DNA of 64,000 bases from Pseudoxanthomonas japonensis (GCF_010093445.1 NZ_PDWW01000015.1:1-64000), one strand, 5' to 3'; positions 28,135 to 41,782 are shown, counted from the stretch's first letter. Notes: generated by a model from the sequence alone, not told the origin. Program-made: numbers and translations.

Positions 28135-29346
28135 ATGTCTCCCACCACACCCTCTGCGTCACGCATGCCGCTGGGTCTCTACGCCCTGACCGCCGGCGCC
28201 TTCGGCATCGGCACCACCGAGTTCGTCATCATGGGCCTGCTGATGCAGGTCGCCACCGACCTGCAGGTTTCGATCGCCGCCGCGGGTCTGCTGATCTCCG
28301 GCTACGCGCTGGGCGTCTTTGTCGGCGCCCCGCTGCTGACCGCCGCCACCAGCCGCATGCCGCGCAAGGCGGTACTGGTGGCGCTGATGATCGTGTTCAC
28401 GCTGGGCAACCTGGCCTGTGCGTTGGCGCCGAACTACGAACTGCTGATGGCCGCGCGCGTGATCACCTCGCTCGCGCACGGCACCTTCTTCGGCGTCGGC
28501 GCCGTGGTAGCGACCGGCATGGTCAGCGAAGACCGCAAGGCCTCCGCCATCTCCATCATGTTCACCGGCCTGACCGTGGCCACGCTGCTCGGCGTGCCGG
28601 CGGGCGCGTGGCTGGGCCTGCAGTTCGGCTGGCGCGCCACGTTCTGGGCGGTGACCGCGATCGGCGTGCTGGCGACGCTCATCATCGCGACGCTCGTGCC
28701 GGCCGACCGCAGTGCGCCGTCGCCACTGCCGTTCCGCGACGAACTGCGCGTGGTCGCGCGTCCGCAGGTGCTGCTCGGCCTGCTTATGACCGTGCTCGGC
28801 TTCGGCGGCATGTTCACCGTGTACACCTATATCCAGCCGCTGCTGACCCAAGTCACCGGCTTCGCCGATGCCGCGGTCTCGCCGATCCTGCTGGTGTTCG
28901 GCGTCGGCATGATCGTCGGCAACCTGCTTGGCGGCCGTTTCGCCGACCGCCGCCTGGCGCCCGCGCTGCTTGGCACGCTCACCTTGCTGGCGCTGGTGAT
29001 GGGCGCGATGACCTTCGTGCTGGAAAGCCCGTGGGCGATGATCGCGTTCACCGGCCTGCTCGGTGCCGCGGCGTTCGCCACCGTGTCGCCGCTGCAGCTG
29101 TGGGTGCTGCAGAAGGCCAGCGGCGCGCAGAGCCTGGCCTCCAGCCTGAACATCGGCGCCTTCAACCTCGGCAACGCGCTGGGCGCGTGGCTGGGCGGCG
29201 TGGTGATCTCGCAGGGACTGGGGCTGTCCGCCCTGCCCTGGGTCGCCGCGCTGGTGCCTGCGTCCGCCTTCGCCGTCGCGCTGTGGGCACTGGCGCTGGA
29301 GCGCCGCCAGCGTTTCCCACTGGTCGCGGAAGCGGACTGCGCCTGA
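28135..29346 (+). CDS. MFS transporter, DHA1 / AraJ-YdhP-like
   Basis: A 403-residue twelve-helix transporter. The opening YALTAGAFGIGTTEFVIMGLL and the TGLTVATLLGVPAGAWLGLQFGWRATFW segment are typical of the AraJ/YdhP/NepI-type drug or purine exporters. The ATG at 28135 lacks a clear ribosome site; the ATG at 28165 is an alternative. Likely regulated by the divergent LysR protein. The next gene, an oxidoreductase, follows 80 bases downstream on the same strand and may be in the same transcript. Confidence 0.85.
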   Translation: MSPTTPSASRMPLGLYALTAGAFGIGTTEFVIMGLLMQVATDLQVSIAAAGLLISGYALGVFVGAPLLTAATSRMPRKAVLVALMIVFTLGNLACALAPNYELLMAARVITSLAHGTFFGVGAVVATGMVSEDRKASAISIMFTGLTVATLLGVPAGAWLGLQFGWRATFWAVTAIGVLATLIIATLVPADRSAPSPLPFRDELRVVARPQVLLGLLMTVLGFGGMFTVYTYIQPLLTQVTGFADAAVSPILLVFGVGMIVGNLLGGRFADRRLAPALLGTLTLLALVMGAMTFVLESPWAMIAFTGLLGAAAFATVSPLQLWVLQKASGAQSLASSLNIGAFNLGNALGAWLGGVVISQGLGLSALPWVAALVPASAFAVALWALALERRQRFPLVAEADCA

Positions 29347-29426
29347 TCCGCCGTTCGTCGCATCGCCTGTTCCATTCGCACGCCGCATCATCGCGACATG
29401 CCTTCCGATCCCCACGAGGAACCACC

Positions 29427-30443
29427 ATGAAAGCCGTCGCCCTCACCCGTTATCTCCCCATCGACGATCCGCACTCGCTGGTCGATGTCGAACTCGAGAA
29501 ACCCACCGCCACCGGCCACGACATCCTGGTGCGCGTGGAAGCCGTGTCGGTGAATCCCGTCGACACCAAGGTGCGTTCGCCGAAGCCGCAGGTCGAGGCA
29601 CAGCCGAAGGTGCTGGGCTACGACGCCGCCGGCGTGGTCGAAACCGTCGGCGAAGCGGTGACCCGCTTCAAGCCCGGGGATGCCGTCTACTACGCAGGCG
29701 ACATCACCCGTTCCGGCAGCAACGCGCAGTTCCAGCTGGTCGACGAACGCATCGTCGGCCGCAAGCCCGCGTCGCTGGATTTCGCGCAGGCGGCCGCGTT
29801 GCCGCTGACCACGATCACCGCGTGGGAACTGCTGTTCGACCGCATGCCGTACGCCATCGACAACGGTGGTGAAGGCAAGTCGCTGCTGGTGATCGCCGGT
29901 GCCGGCGGCGTGGGTTCCATCGCGATCCAGCTGGCCAAGCGCGCCGGCTTCACCGTCATCGCCACCGCATCGCGGCAGGACACCATCGACTGGTGCAAGG
30001 CGATGGGCGCCGACCATGTGGTCAACCATCGCGAGCCGCTCGGTCCGCAACTGAAGGCGCTTGGCTTCGACACCGTCGACGCGGCGCTCAACCTGGCCGA
30101 CACGGACCGCTACTGGACCGACCTGGGCGAACTGCTGGCGCCGCTCGGCCACGTCGGCCTGATCGTCGAGCCGCGCGGCGAGCTGCGCATCGGCGATCCC
30201 TACAAGGCCAAGAGCATCGGCATCCACTGGGAAATGATGTTCGCCCGTCCGCGCTTCCGCACCGCCGACATGGGCGAACAGGGCGCACTGCTGGATCGCG
30301 TCGCCGACCTGATCGACGCCGGCCAGCTGCGCGGCACGCTGACCGGCACGCTGTCTCCGATCAATGCGGCCAACCTGCGCGAAGCGCACCGCCGGCTGGA
30401 ATCCGGGACCACCATCGGCAAACTGGTGCTCGCCGGCTGGTAG
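29427..30443 (+). CDS. Zinc-type alcohol dehydrogenase-like quinone oxidoreductase
   Basis: A 338-residue medium-chain dehydrogenase/reductase. The N-terminal GroES-like domain has VSVNPVDTKVR and the YDAAGVVETVGEAV segment; the nucleotide-binding motif is AGAGGVGSIAIQLAKRAGF. The catalytic-zinc Cys is absent, so despite the common name zinc-binding alcohol dehydrogenase it is probably an NADPH-dependent quinone or enal reductase. A GAGGA ribosome site precedes the ATG. It often sits beside a LysR/MFS cassette; here it may be cotranscribed with the MFS gene. Substrate unknown. Confidence 0.85.
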   Translation: MKAVALTRYLPIDDPHSLVDVELEKPTATGHDILVRVEAVSVNPVDTKVRSPKPQVEAQPKVLGYDAAGVVETVGEAVTRFKPGDAVYYAGDITRSGSNAQFQLVDERIVGRKPASLDFAQAAALPLTTITAWELLFDRMPYAIDNGGEGKSLLVIAGAGGVGSIAIQLAKRAGFTVIATASRQDTIDWCKAMGADHVVNHREPLGPQLKALGFDTVDAALNLADTDRYWTDLGELLAPLGHVGLIVEPRGELRIGDPYKAKSIGIHWEMMFARPRFRTADMGEQGALLDRVADLIDAGQLRGTLTGTLSPINAANLREAHRRLESGTTIGKLVLAGW

Positions 30444-30646
30444 GACCCGTCCACGCCTGACGGATCAGGGCGCCGGCTGGCTTGCGGGAACAGCTACCGG
30501 CGCCCGCGCGACTTGCGATATCGTGGCTGGCCGCAGCGCGCTCCGGCGCGATCCGCCCGTCCGTCCGATCACGCCATGCCCTTTTTCCCGGCGCTGCCGC
30601 GCCCGCCACATCACAATGCCGGCCGACCGCCGCGGTCCTTGCGGCC

Positions 30647-32092
30647 ATGACGCAGGTACCGGCCCTGTTCCCGTTGCTGCCCAGCGGCCTGTTCGGTCCG
30701 CTGGCGTCGCCCAACCGCGAACACTACTGGCTGCTGCTGTGCCGGCTGTTCGACGAGTTCTTCGGGCCCGACGCGCCGGTGCCGCCGAGCATGGGCTTCC
30801 AGCGCCGCGAGATCACCGCGGCACTGGAGCGCTACCTGCTGGCCGATGACCCGTGGGAAGACGAGGACGGCGAGACGCCGGACACGCCGCTGCCCGTGCG
30901 GGTGAACACGCTCTACGAGCGCTTCCGCAGCACCGGCTGGCTGCGGCAGGAGCGCATCGGCGCGCGCGAGATGGTCACCATGCCGCCGGTCGTGCACCAG
31001 TTCCTGTCGCTGCTGGTGGAGTTCGCCGAGCATGGCCCGACCTTCGTGTCGGCGAAGATGCGGTCGATCGAACACCAGTTGCAGCAGGTGGCCGACGGCA
31101 AGGCCTCCGGCGATGCGCTGGACGAGGCCGCCGACCAGGCACGGCGGCTGCTGGTGTCGCTGTCGTCGATGAGCCTGCAGGTCCGCGACCTGATGCCGGA
31201 ACTGAGCAAGGCCGAGTCCACCGCGCAGTTCGCGCGGCAGTGGTTCGAACGCTACGTCAGCGAGTTCTTCATCGGCGACTACGCCGAGCTGCACACGGGC
31301 GACCACCCGTTGGCAAGACGCAGCGCCATCCTGTCGGTGGCGCAGCAGATCGAGAGCGGCGAGCGGCGCAGCGCGCTGCGGGCGTGGTATCGCGAACATG
31401 TCGGCGGTGGCGATGAAACGCGCGGCGACCAGCGGTTCGCACGCAGCCTGCGCCGGCTGCGCGAACTGGAGCGCATCGACGAGTACCTGGGCCGGCTGGA
31501 CGACGACATCCGCCAGGCCAACCGGCGTGCGCTGGCCTTCCTCGACTACCGCCTGCGCGCGCCCGACAAACTGGACATCCTGTTGCGCCGCGCCTGCCGG
31601 GGCGTCCAGCACGCGCCGGAAGACGCGCTGCGGCTGCCGGTGGCGCCCGGCATGCTGATGGAAGCGAGCCGCCTGCGTGCGCCGCGGCAGAAACCGCAAC
31701 CGATTCCGCGCAGCGCCAACGCCACCCAGCCGCCGACGCCCGAGCAACTGGCGCGGCTCAGCCTGCTGCGGCGGATGAAGCGCGCCCGGCTGGTCAACGC
31801 CGACGACATGGCGCGCTACGTCGGCACGCACCTGGACACCCACGACCAGGTCGCTTCCGAAGCGTTCTCCATCGCCAGCATCGAAGACCTGCGCGCCTAC
31901 CAGACCCTGCTCACGCTCGCCCTGCGCAGCCACCGCATCGGCGGCCTGCGGCGCGAAGATCCGCTGGGCCGGCTGCTGCGCGGCTACCGCGTCGAGTTGC
32001 TGGACGCGGGCGGACGCGACGACAACGGCTACCTGCGCGCGCCACGCTTCGTCGTGCGCCGCGTCGGCCCGCCCTCACGGAAAACCGCATGA
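30647..32092 (+). CDS. jetA: Wadjet defence protein JetA (kleisin-like subunit)
   Basis: A 481-residue protein, first gene of a four-gene Wadjet-type operon. The opening block ALFPLLPSGLFGPLASPNREHYWLLL resembles the JetA family of type II systems (the PF18982-like group) rather than the DUF3375 proteins of type I; the assignment to a subtype is inference. In known Wadjet complexes JetA is the kleisin that bridges the JetC heads and binds JetB. A Pro/Arg-rich linker (residues 345-370) separates a helical N-terminal part from the C-terminal winged-helix-like region. The start at 30647 has no clear ribosome site. The ATGA overlap with jetB shows coupled translation. About 200 bases without a gene lie upstream and should hold the operon promoter. 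Confidence 0.85.
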   Translation: MTQVPALFPLLPSGLFGPLASPNREHYWLLLCRLFDEFFGPDAPVPPSMGFQRREITAALERYLLADDPWEDEDGETPDTPLPVRVNTLYERFRSTGWLRQERIGAREMVTMPPVVHQFLSLLVEFAEHGPTFVSAKMRSIEHQLQQVADGKASGDALDEAADQARRLLVSLSSMSLQVRDLMPELSKAESTAQFARQWFERYVSEFFIGDYAELHTGDHPLARRSAILSVAQQIESGERRSALRAWYREHVGGGDETRGDQRFARSLRRLRELERIDEYLGRLDDDIRQANRRALAFLDYRLRAPDKLDILLRRACRGVQHAPEDALRLPVAPGMLMEASRLRAPRQKPQPIPRSANATQPPTPEQLARLSLLRRMKRARLVNADDMARYVGTHLDTHDQVASEAFSIASIEDLRAYQTLLTLALRSHRIGGLRREDPLGRLLRGYRVELLDAGGRDDNGYLRAPRFVVRRVGPPSRKTA

Positions 32093-32730
32093 AACGCAGC
32101 TGGACCACGCTCAGCCAACTCTCCAACGGCGTCTACGCCGTACAGGATTTCGAACGCACCGCCTATCGCCTGGTGGTGGAACAGGTGCTGTACGCCAGCG
32201 ACCGCAGCACGCGGCTGGCCTACCACCTGGTGGAGGACCACTACGACGACTTCGTCGCCGCGCTGGCGCCGCTGGGCATCCGCCTGGAGCGCAACGCGCA
32301 CTACCGTTACGTGGTGGCGCTGCCCGCCCATGCCGAGGGCGTGCCGGTGACGCTGGCCGAAACCCTGTTGCTGCTCGTGCTGCGGCAGCGCTACGACGAG
32401 GCGATGCGGCAGGGCCTGGTGGAAGACGAAGGCGTCGTCACCGTCGAGCTGCCGGACCTGCAGGAGGCGTACCAGGCGCTCGCCGGGCGGCCCATGCCGG
32501 ACGTCGGCACGCTGCGCGACCTGGCCCGCACGCTGAAGCGCTGGGGCACGTGCCGGCTGGTGGAATCCGAGCCGGACGACGCACAACCGTTCCACCTGCA
32601 GGTGCGGCCGGCCATCGTCGACATCGTCGGCGAGCAGTGGCTGCAACGGCTGGACCAGCACAACCGCGACGACGAAGGCGAGGCCGCGGACGGCGATGAC
32701 GTCATGGAGGACGGCGATGCAGCAGCTTGA
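32089..32730 (+). CDS. jetB: Wadjet protein JetB (DUF4194, KITE-like subunit)
   Basis: A 213-residue DUF4194 protein, equivalent to MukE/ScpB in SMC complexes. The ERTAYRLVVEQVLYASDRSTRLAYHLV opening and the LAETLLLLVLRQRYDEA helix are typical. It starts in the ATGA shared with the jetA stop and ends with a short acidic tail (DDEGEAADGDDVMEDGD) whose coding sequence also carries the ribosome site and start of jetC. Confidence 0.88.
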   Translation: MKRSWTTLSQLSNGVYAVQDFERTAYRLVVEQVLYASDRSTRLAYHLVEDHYDDFVAALAPLGIRLERNAHYRYVVALPAHAEGVPVTLAETLLLLVLRQRYDEAMRQGLVEDEGVVTVELPDLQEAYQALAGRPMPDVGTLRDLARTLKRWGTCRLVESEPDDAQPFHLQVRPAIVDIVGEQWLQRLDQHNRDDEGEAADGDDVMEDGDAAA

Positions 32731-35700
32731 GCGCGTACACCTGGTGCAGTTCTTCCTGTTCGAGGCGCAGACGCTGGAACTGGATGCCACCACCGCCATC
32801 ATCGCGCCCAACGGCGCGGGCAAGAGCGCGCTGCTGGATGCGCTGCAGATCGTGCTGCTGGGCGGCGACCGCAGCCGCATCCGCTTCAATGCGCAGGCCG
32901 GCGGCAGCCATCGCGCGCGCACCATCCGCGACTACTGCCTGGGCGTGTTCCGCAGCGGCGACGACGGGCGCAAGCGGCGCACCGCGACCACCTACATCTC
33001 GCTGGTGTTCCGCGACACCGACACCGGCGAAGCGCTGACGGCCGGCATCGCGCTGGGCGCTTCGGTGGACGAACCCGACCACCGCCTGCACGGGCTGTAC
33101 CTGCTACCGGGCGTGGCGCTGGAACTGGCCGACCACGTGGAGCAGCTCAAGGGCAAGGAACTGCCGCTGGCCTGGACGACGTTCCGCGAGATGGCCTTGC
33201 GCCGCTGCAAGGCGGCCGGTGGCGCACCCGAGCTGCACACGGTGGCCGAACGCTTCGTCAAGGACCTGCTGCTGCGGCTGCGCGCCTCGCCGAGCGCCAA
33301 TCCCGATATCAACGCGTATCGCAAGGCCTTCCTCAACGCGCTCAACCTGCAGCGCGTGGAAGACGTGGACCTGTTCGTGCGCACGCTGGTGGCCGAAGAC
33401 CGGCCCACCGACATCGCCCGCTTCCGTGCCCTGCTGGAAAGCTTCCGCCAGATCCGCGACCGCATCGAACAGGTGCGCCAGCGCATCGACGCCGCCGAAG
33501 GCGTCGAACGCCAGTACGACCGCATCGCGGCGCAGGCGGTGCGCGCGGCGTCCTACCGCGCCCTGGCGGCGGAGTATGCGCGCGACCTGTACGGCGAGCA
33601 GTTGGAACAGGCCGAAGGCGCGGTGACCACGGCGGAGGATGCCCTGGCCGACACGCGCCGCCGTCTCGTCGATGCGCGCGCCGAGCGCGACACCCTGCGC
33701 GACGAGCAGGCTCGCGCCCAGGCCCGCCTGCAAGGCAGCGCCGGCTACGGCGAGCAGGCGCAACTGGACGAACTGGCCAGCCGCGACCGCGCACGCCTGG
33801 GCCAGTTGAACAGGGAACTGCTGCGCGAGATCGGCTTCGTGCGCGACCAGTTCCACCAGCTCGAGGCGCTCGTGCTGGCCGGTGTCGATGCCGGCGCCGT
33901 GCAGTCCGCGCGTGCCGACTGGGATGAGTGGCATGCGGCGTTGTCGGCGCTGGAGGACGGGGACGCCCTGCCGTGGACGCCGGAGGACCTGTTCGCGCGC
34001 GCCCGCCAGGCCCTTCGCGCAGCCGCGCCGTTGCGCGAGCAGGTCGACCAGCACGCACGGCAGGTGCACGCCGCGCACGACAAGGCCCGCGACGCGCTGG
34101 CCACCGCGCGCCAGAACCAGAAACGCCTGGCCGCCGGCCAGGCGGAACTGCACGCCGATACCGTGCGGCTGATGAGCTACCTGCGCGAGGCCGGCATCGA
34201 TGCGCGCCCGGTCTGCGACCTGGTGCGCGTGACCGATGTCGCGTGGCAGCCGGCCATCGAAGCCTACCTGCGCAGCAACGTCGAAGCGCTGTTGATCCCT
34301 GCCGACGACGAGGAGCGCGCGGTCAAGCTGTACCGCAGCCTGTCGGGCGGGCGCTCGGTCTACGGCGTGAAACTGGCGCTGTCCAGCCAGGCGCGGGATG
34401 CGCGCGGCAAGGACGCGGCGGCCGGCAGCGTCGCCGCGCTGCTGGACGGCGTGAACGCCGATGCCCTGGCGTTCCTGCGCCGGCAACTCGGCGACCTGCG
34501 CTGCGTGGAGACCGAAGCCGACCTGGTGCGCAGCCGTCAGGGCCTGACGCGCGACGGCCTGCTCGCACGCGGCGGCAGCATCGAGCGCCTTCGCCTGCCT
34601 GCCGCCGGCGATCTGCGCATCGGTGCATCGGACAACCGCGCCCGCCTGCGCGTGCTGCACGAGGAAATCGAAAAAGCCGAGCGCGACGTGCGCGAGATCG
34701 AGCCGCACCTGCGCCGCGCCGACGACAGCCAGCGCGGACTCGCGCGGCTGGCCGACGCCGATGCAGTGGCGCAGGCGCTGCACGAACGCGCGCTCGAGCA
34801 CCGCCAACTGGCCGGGCGCTACCGCACCGCGCAGGAAAGCCGCCTTGCCGCGCTGGACCCGGACCTGCTCCGTTTGTCGGAGGCACTGCGCGAACTGGGC
34901 GCACACCTCGGCGAGTGCGAGACGCGCACCGATGCGCTGGTCGGGCAGGAAGCCGTCGCGGTCACCGACCTGGAGCGCAGCCGCCGCCTGCTCGAAGGCC
35001 TGCGCCAGCAGGAGGAGTTGGTCGCCCGCCGCGCGGTGGAAGCCTTCAAGGATCCCGACGTCGATCCCAACCTGATCGAACGGCATCGCGACGAACTCGA
35101 CGGGAAGGTCGAATCGCTGGAAGAACGCGGCAGGACCTGCGAGCGTCGTGCCGACGAGAGCGACCGGCAGCTCGCCAAGTTGCTGCCCGAGGCGTGGAGC
35201 GCACTGGCCCAGTACGCACGCGACCATGGACTGGGCGTGGACTTCGACGCCAGCGCCTGGCGGCCGGCGCTGGCGCTGCTGCGCCGTGAACTGACCCAGC
35301 TGCGCGATACCGACCTGGTGCGTTACGAGGGCGAAGCCCGCCAGGCGTACGACACCGCCGTGGAGACCTTCCGCGCCAGCGTGGCCGCCGCGCTCAACGA
35401 CAACTTCATCCGCTTGCGCCAGCAGATCGCCACGCTCAACCGCACCCTGCGCAGCAGCCCGCCGTTCTCCAACAACGAGCGCTACCAGTTCCATTACGAC
35501 GTGGTGCCGGAGTTCCGCGACCTGGAGCGCTTCATCCGGCGCGCGGTGGATGTCGGCGGCGAGGACACGCTGTTCGGCAGTGCCGGCGAGGTCCCGGCGG
35601 CCTTCCGCGAACTGATCGAAGACGGCGCGGCCGCGCGCACCGCGACATCGCCGCTGGACGACTACCGCCGCTTCTTCCGCTTCGAAGTGCAGATCCGGCA

Positions 35701-36141
35701 GGACGACACCGTGATCGGCACGCTCAGCGAACGCATGCGGTCCGGTTCCGGTGGCGAACACCGCGCGCCGCTGTACGTGATCGCCGGTGCGGCGCTGGCG
35801 GCGGCCTACGGCAAGAGCGAGGCGCAACCCGGCGGCATGGGGCTGATCCTGCTGGACGAGTTCGGCGACAAGATCGACGCGCAGAACGCGCGCGCCACCA
35901 CCAACTACCTGCGCTCGCTCGGCCTGCAACTGGTACTGGCCGCGCCCGACACCGCGCAGGGCACGCTCAGCGGCGTGCTCGACAGCTACATCGAACTGTT
36001 CCGCGACGGCGACCTGCTGCAGGCCGAGCGGATCGAAGTGCAGGCGGCCGCACGCGCCCTGCTGCTCTCGGACCAGTTCGACCTGCACCCCGAGTTGCTG
36101 GCCGAGGAAACCGCACGCATCGAACGGCAGCAGGCGCCGGG

Positions 36142-36145
<4 letters not shown>
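32717..36145 (+). CDS. jetC: Wadjet SMC-like ATPase JetC
   Basis: A 1142-residue SMC/MukB/RecN-type ATPase. Walker A is APNGAGKS (30-37); long charged coiled-coil arms run from about 210 to 860 with a globular hinge near 440-600; the ABC signature is SGSGGE (1009-1014) and Walker B GLILLDEFGDKID with Asp-Glu at 1047-1048. In characterised Wadjet systems the JetABC complex extrudes DNA loops and detects small circular plasmids. The ATG at 32717 is chosen because a GGAGG site lies six bases upstream, giving a 14-base overlap with jetB. The stop overlaps the jetD GTG. Confidence 0.9.
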
Positions 36146-39496
<3,351 letters not shown>

Positions 39497-39540
39497 GCCC
39501 TCGGCCTCCCGCGCAGCCCGTACACCCGCGCAACCCGCTC

Positions 39541-39616
39541 TGTAGGAGCGCCCCATGGGCGCGATGCTTTTCACGCATCCCGCGCAAGAGCATCGCGCCC
39601 ATGGGGCGCTCCTACA
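39541..39616. repeat. REP-like palindromic element (GTAGGAGCG family)
   Basis: Perfectly complementary 28-base arms (39541-39568 and 39589-39616) around a 20-base loop, 44 bases after the fadH stop. The best-preserved copy in the window, related to the copies at 4681 and 1701. It may stabilise or end the fadH transcript. Confidence 0.85.
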
Positions 39617-39617
39617 G

Positions 39618-39969
39618 GGGGTGACCGTGATCGTCGGGCGTCTTTTTTCGCGCTTGTCGCACCTCTTGCAGGCCTCGCCGGTGCGACATTGCTCACAGTT
39701 TCCAGCCAGACCGGCACCCCCGGCGTCAAGCCGGCCCGTTCAGGCCGAGTTGGGACTGCCCCCCCTACCTTGCGCCGACTTTCCGGCCCGCCGCCCAGTT
39801 CAGGCGGGCTGAGCCCGGTGCCCGGATCCCTCTGATCCGGCCTTGCCGGTCCCCGGGCAGCCCGTGTGAAGGCTGCCTCCCCATGACGCCCTGCCGCATG
39901 TCCCAGGTTTGCCGCTCCCATCGTGACGGGGGAGGCAGGGGTGCGGGAAAGACGGAGCAAGGAGTTCCC
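39618..39969 (+). other. Hairpin-rich leader region upstream of the cell-wall hydrolase gene
   Basis: No gene is evident in these 350 bases, but successive strong stems occur: 39720-39734 (CCGGC/GCCGG), 39786-39809 (GCCCGCC/GGCGGGC), 39822-39840 (CCGGATC/GATCCGG) and 39857-39876 (GCAGCC/GGCTGC). The right arm of the last overlaps CTGCCTCCCC (39873-39882), which can instead pair with GGGGAGGCAG (39929-39938), so the two folds exclude each other. The last arm ends about 30 bases before the ATG. This is compatible with a structured 5' leader or a small RNA. No known riboswitch class is recognised. Confidence 0.45.
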
Positions 39970-40425
39970 ATGAAACTGGCCTGGATCCTATGGCTGTCGC
40001 AGATGTTGCCGCAGCCGGCCGCCGATTCGCTTTGCCTCAGCACCACCGTGTACCTGGAAGCCCGCGACCAGACCCTCCGCGGCCAGCAGGCCGTCGCCGA
40101 AGTCGCCCTGCGTCGTCGTGACAGCGGCCTGTGGGGCGACTCCGTCTGCTCCGTGGTGACCGCCCGCAAGCAGTTCGCCCCGACCATCGTCGGGCCGAAC
40201 ACCCGCCTGAAGAACCCGGACGCCTGGGCCAAGTCGGTCACCGTCGCCCTGAACGCCGAGCGCAACTGGGCCCTGCCGCCCGGCCAGCGCAAGGAGATCG
40301 TGCCGGGCGCCAGCCACTTCATGGCGCACCAGATCGCCAGCCCGAGTTGGCGCAACGCGTACCACGTGGCGACGATCGGCGATCACACGTTCCTGCGCGT
40401 GCAGAAACTCAAGCCCCGCTCCTGA
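39970..40425 (+). CDS. Cell wall hydrolase, SleB-like domain
   Basis: A 151-residue exported protein with a short signal peptide (LAWILWLSQMLPQPA) and a Hydrolase_2/SleB domain: the catalytic-type segment TVYLEARDQTLRGQQAVAEVALRR, then SVCSVVTARKQFAP. Related spore-lytic enzymes are lytic transglycosylases acting on peptidoglycan; here the role is presumably in wall remodelling. The ATG at 39970 has a strong AAGGAG site six bases upstream. Preceded by the structured leader. Confidence 0.82.
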   Translation: MKLAWILWLSQMLPQPAADSLCLSTTVYLEARDQTLRGQQAVAEVALRRRDSGLWGDSVCSVVTARKQFAPTIVGPNTRLKNPDAWAKSVTVALNAERNWALPPGQRKEIVPGASHFMAHQIASPSWRNAYHVATIGDHTFLRVQKLKPRS

Positions 40426-40500
40426 AAACAGAAGCTTCCGAAAGCATGACGCCGCACGCGGCGCTCCTCCCACCGACGCCGAACCCGCATGGCACCTACT

Positions 40501-40538
40501 CCCCCTCTCCCGCTGGGAGAGGGCAAGGGGTGAGGGCG
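40501..40538. repeat. Half copy of the bipartite palindromic repeat
   Basis: Contains a palindrome CCCTCTCCC-GC-TGGGAGAGGG followed by CAAGGGGTGAGGG, the same end structure as in the elements at 9752 and 43126. No second end is visible in the 229-base gap downstream of the hydrolase, so it is a solitary end. Confidence 0.7.
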
Positions 40539-40608
40539 GACCGCCGCGATGCCCGCTCTTCGCGCACAGCACGATCCGTTGCGCCACGCATCACGCAGAA
40601 AGCAGTCA

Positions 40609-40636
40609 AGGCCCGCGATAATCGCGGGCCTTTTCC
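40609..40636 (+). terminator. Terminator between hydrolase and GST genes
   Basis: The stem AAGGCCCGCGAT / ATCGCGGGCCTT with a one-base loop and trailing TTTT lies before the GST gene and ends transcription from the cell-wall hydrolase. Confidence 0.85.
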
Positions 40637-40654
40637 ATTTCTCGGGGACACCGC

Positions 40655-41266
40655 ATGAAGCTCTACACCAAGCCCGGCGCCTGCTCGACCGCCGACCACA
40701 TCGCGCTGCAGTGGACCGGCCAACCGTTCGACGTGCAGGTGATGACGGCAGCGGAAATGAAGGAGCCCGCCTATCTGGCGATCAATCCCACCGGCGCCGT
40801 GCCGGCGATCGTCGATGGCGATTTCGTACTGACGCAGAACGCCGCGATCATGGGCTACATCGCCGACACCTATCCGCAGGCGCATCTGGCCGGCGACGGT
40901 TCGCCGCAGCAGCGCGCGCAGGCGGCGAAGTGGCTGGCCTTCGTCAATTCCGACGTGCATCCCGCCTTCCACCCGTTGTTCGGACCTTCGCGTTTCCTTG
41001 CCGACGAAACCAAGGCAGACGCCATCAAGGACGCCGCGCGCAAGCGCCTGCGCGGGCTGTTCGAAAGTGCGGAGAAGCAGCTGGAAGGCCGCGACTGGCT
41101 GGCAGGCTTCCGCAGCTATGCCGATCCCTATTTCTACATCACGCTGCGCTGGGCCGACCGCATGGGTGTCGACCTGTCGGGCCTGCCGAACATCGCCGCC
41201 TTCAAGCAGCGCATGGAAGCGGATAGCGGCGTGCAAGCGGCACTGAAGGCCGAAGGCCTGTCCTGA
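40655..41266 (+). CDS. Glutathione S-transferase family protein
   Basis: A 203-residue cytosolic GST: thioredoxin-like N-terminal domain (MKLYTKPGACSTADH; cis-Pro in NPTGAVPAI) and all-helical C-terminal domain (PLFGPSRFLADE, DWLAGFRSYADPYFYI). The Ser/Cys near residue 10 (GACSTAD) fits the beta class of proteobacteria, which detoxify electrophiles. No operon partner. Confidence 0.88.
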   Translation: MKLYTKPGACSTADHIALQWTGQPFDVQVMTAAEMKEPAYLAINPTGAVPAIVDGDFVLTQNAAIMGYIADTYPQAHLAGDGSPQQRAQAAKWLAFVNSDVHPAFHPLFGPSRFLADETKADAIKDAARKRLRGLFESAEKQLEGRDWLAGFRSYADPYFYITLRWADRMGVDLSGLPNIAAFKQRMEADSGVQAALKAEGLS

Positions 41267-41284
41267 CCGTCGCGACGGCGCGCG

Positions 41285-41782
41285 TCAGACCACCGACGCG
41301 CGCACGTCCTCCAGCCAGCGCGTGGCGAAGGTGTGGTCGCGCGCCTTCGTCAACGCGGTCGCCACGTCGGGCAGTAGCGCCACCAGTTCGTCTGCGTCGG
41401 CGCAACGCTCGACCTTGAGCTGCAGGAAGTAGCCCTTCAGGCCGATGTGCGAGCGGATGTCGTCGGTGATGCGCGCATACAGCAGGTTGTAGCGGTCGGC
41501 AGGGGTCTTGGTGGACGCCTGCAGCGCCTCGCCCGCTTTCGGGGCGGAGACGGCGGCGAGCACCCAGGCCGCGCCCGAGCGCCGCTCGATCAGGCCTTCG
41601 GCTTCAAGCTGCTGCAGGGCATCGTCGGGCGCGTGCAGCCCGCTCATCATCGTGCGCAGTTCGTCATCGTTGCGCTGGCCATCCACCAGCAACAGGATCG
41701 AACGCAGCGCAGCCGGCAACTTGCGCGTGCGCTGCTGGATCTCGTTGCGTCCGGCCTCGGTCTTGCACCACATGGTCTGCAT
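41285..41782 (-). CDS. Hypothetical protein, winged-helix-like
   Basis: A 165-residue protein starting MQTMWCKTEAGRNEI, with a GGGGGA ribosome site. Residues 15-60 form a helical segment (KLPAALRSILLLVDGQRNDDEL, LQQLEAEGLIERR) with a winged-helix look, followed by an Ala-rich link and a helical C-terminal region (RYNLLYARITDDIRSHIGLKGYFLQLKVE). No known domain is recognised. The open frame reaches upstream to 41890, but that extension is low complexity. It lies between the GST and prpC genes on the minus strand; a terminator separates it from prpC. Confidence 0.65.
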   Translation of the reverse strand: MQTMWCKTEAGRNEIQQRTRKLPAALRSILLLVDGQRNDDELRTMMSGLHAPDDALQQLEAEGLIERRSGAAWVLAAVSAPKAGEALQASTKTPADRYNLLYARITDDIRSHIGLKGYFLQLKVERCADADELVALLPDVATALTKARDHTFATRWLEDVRASVV

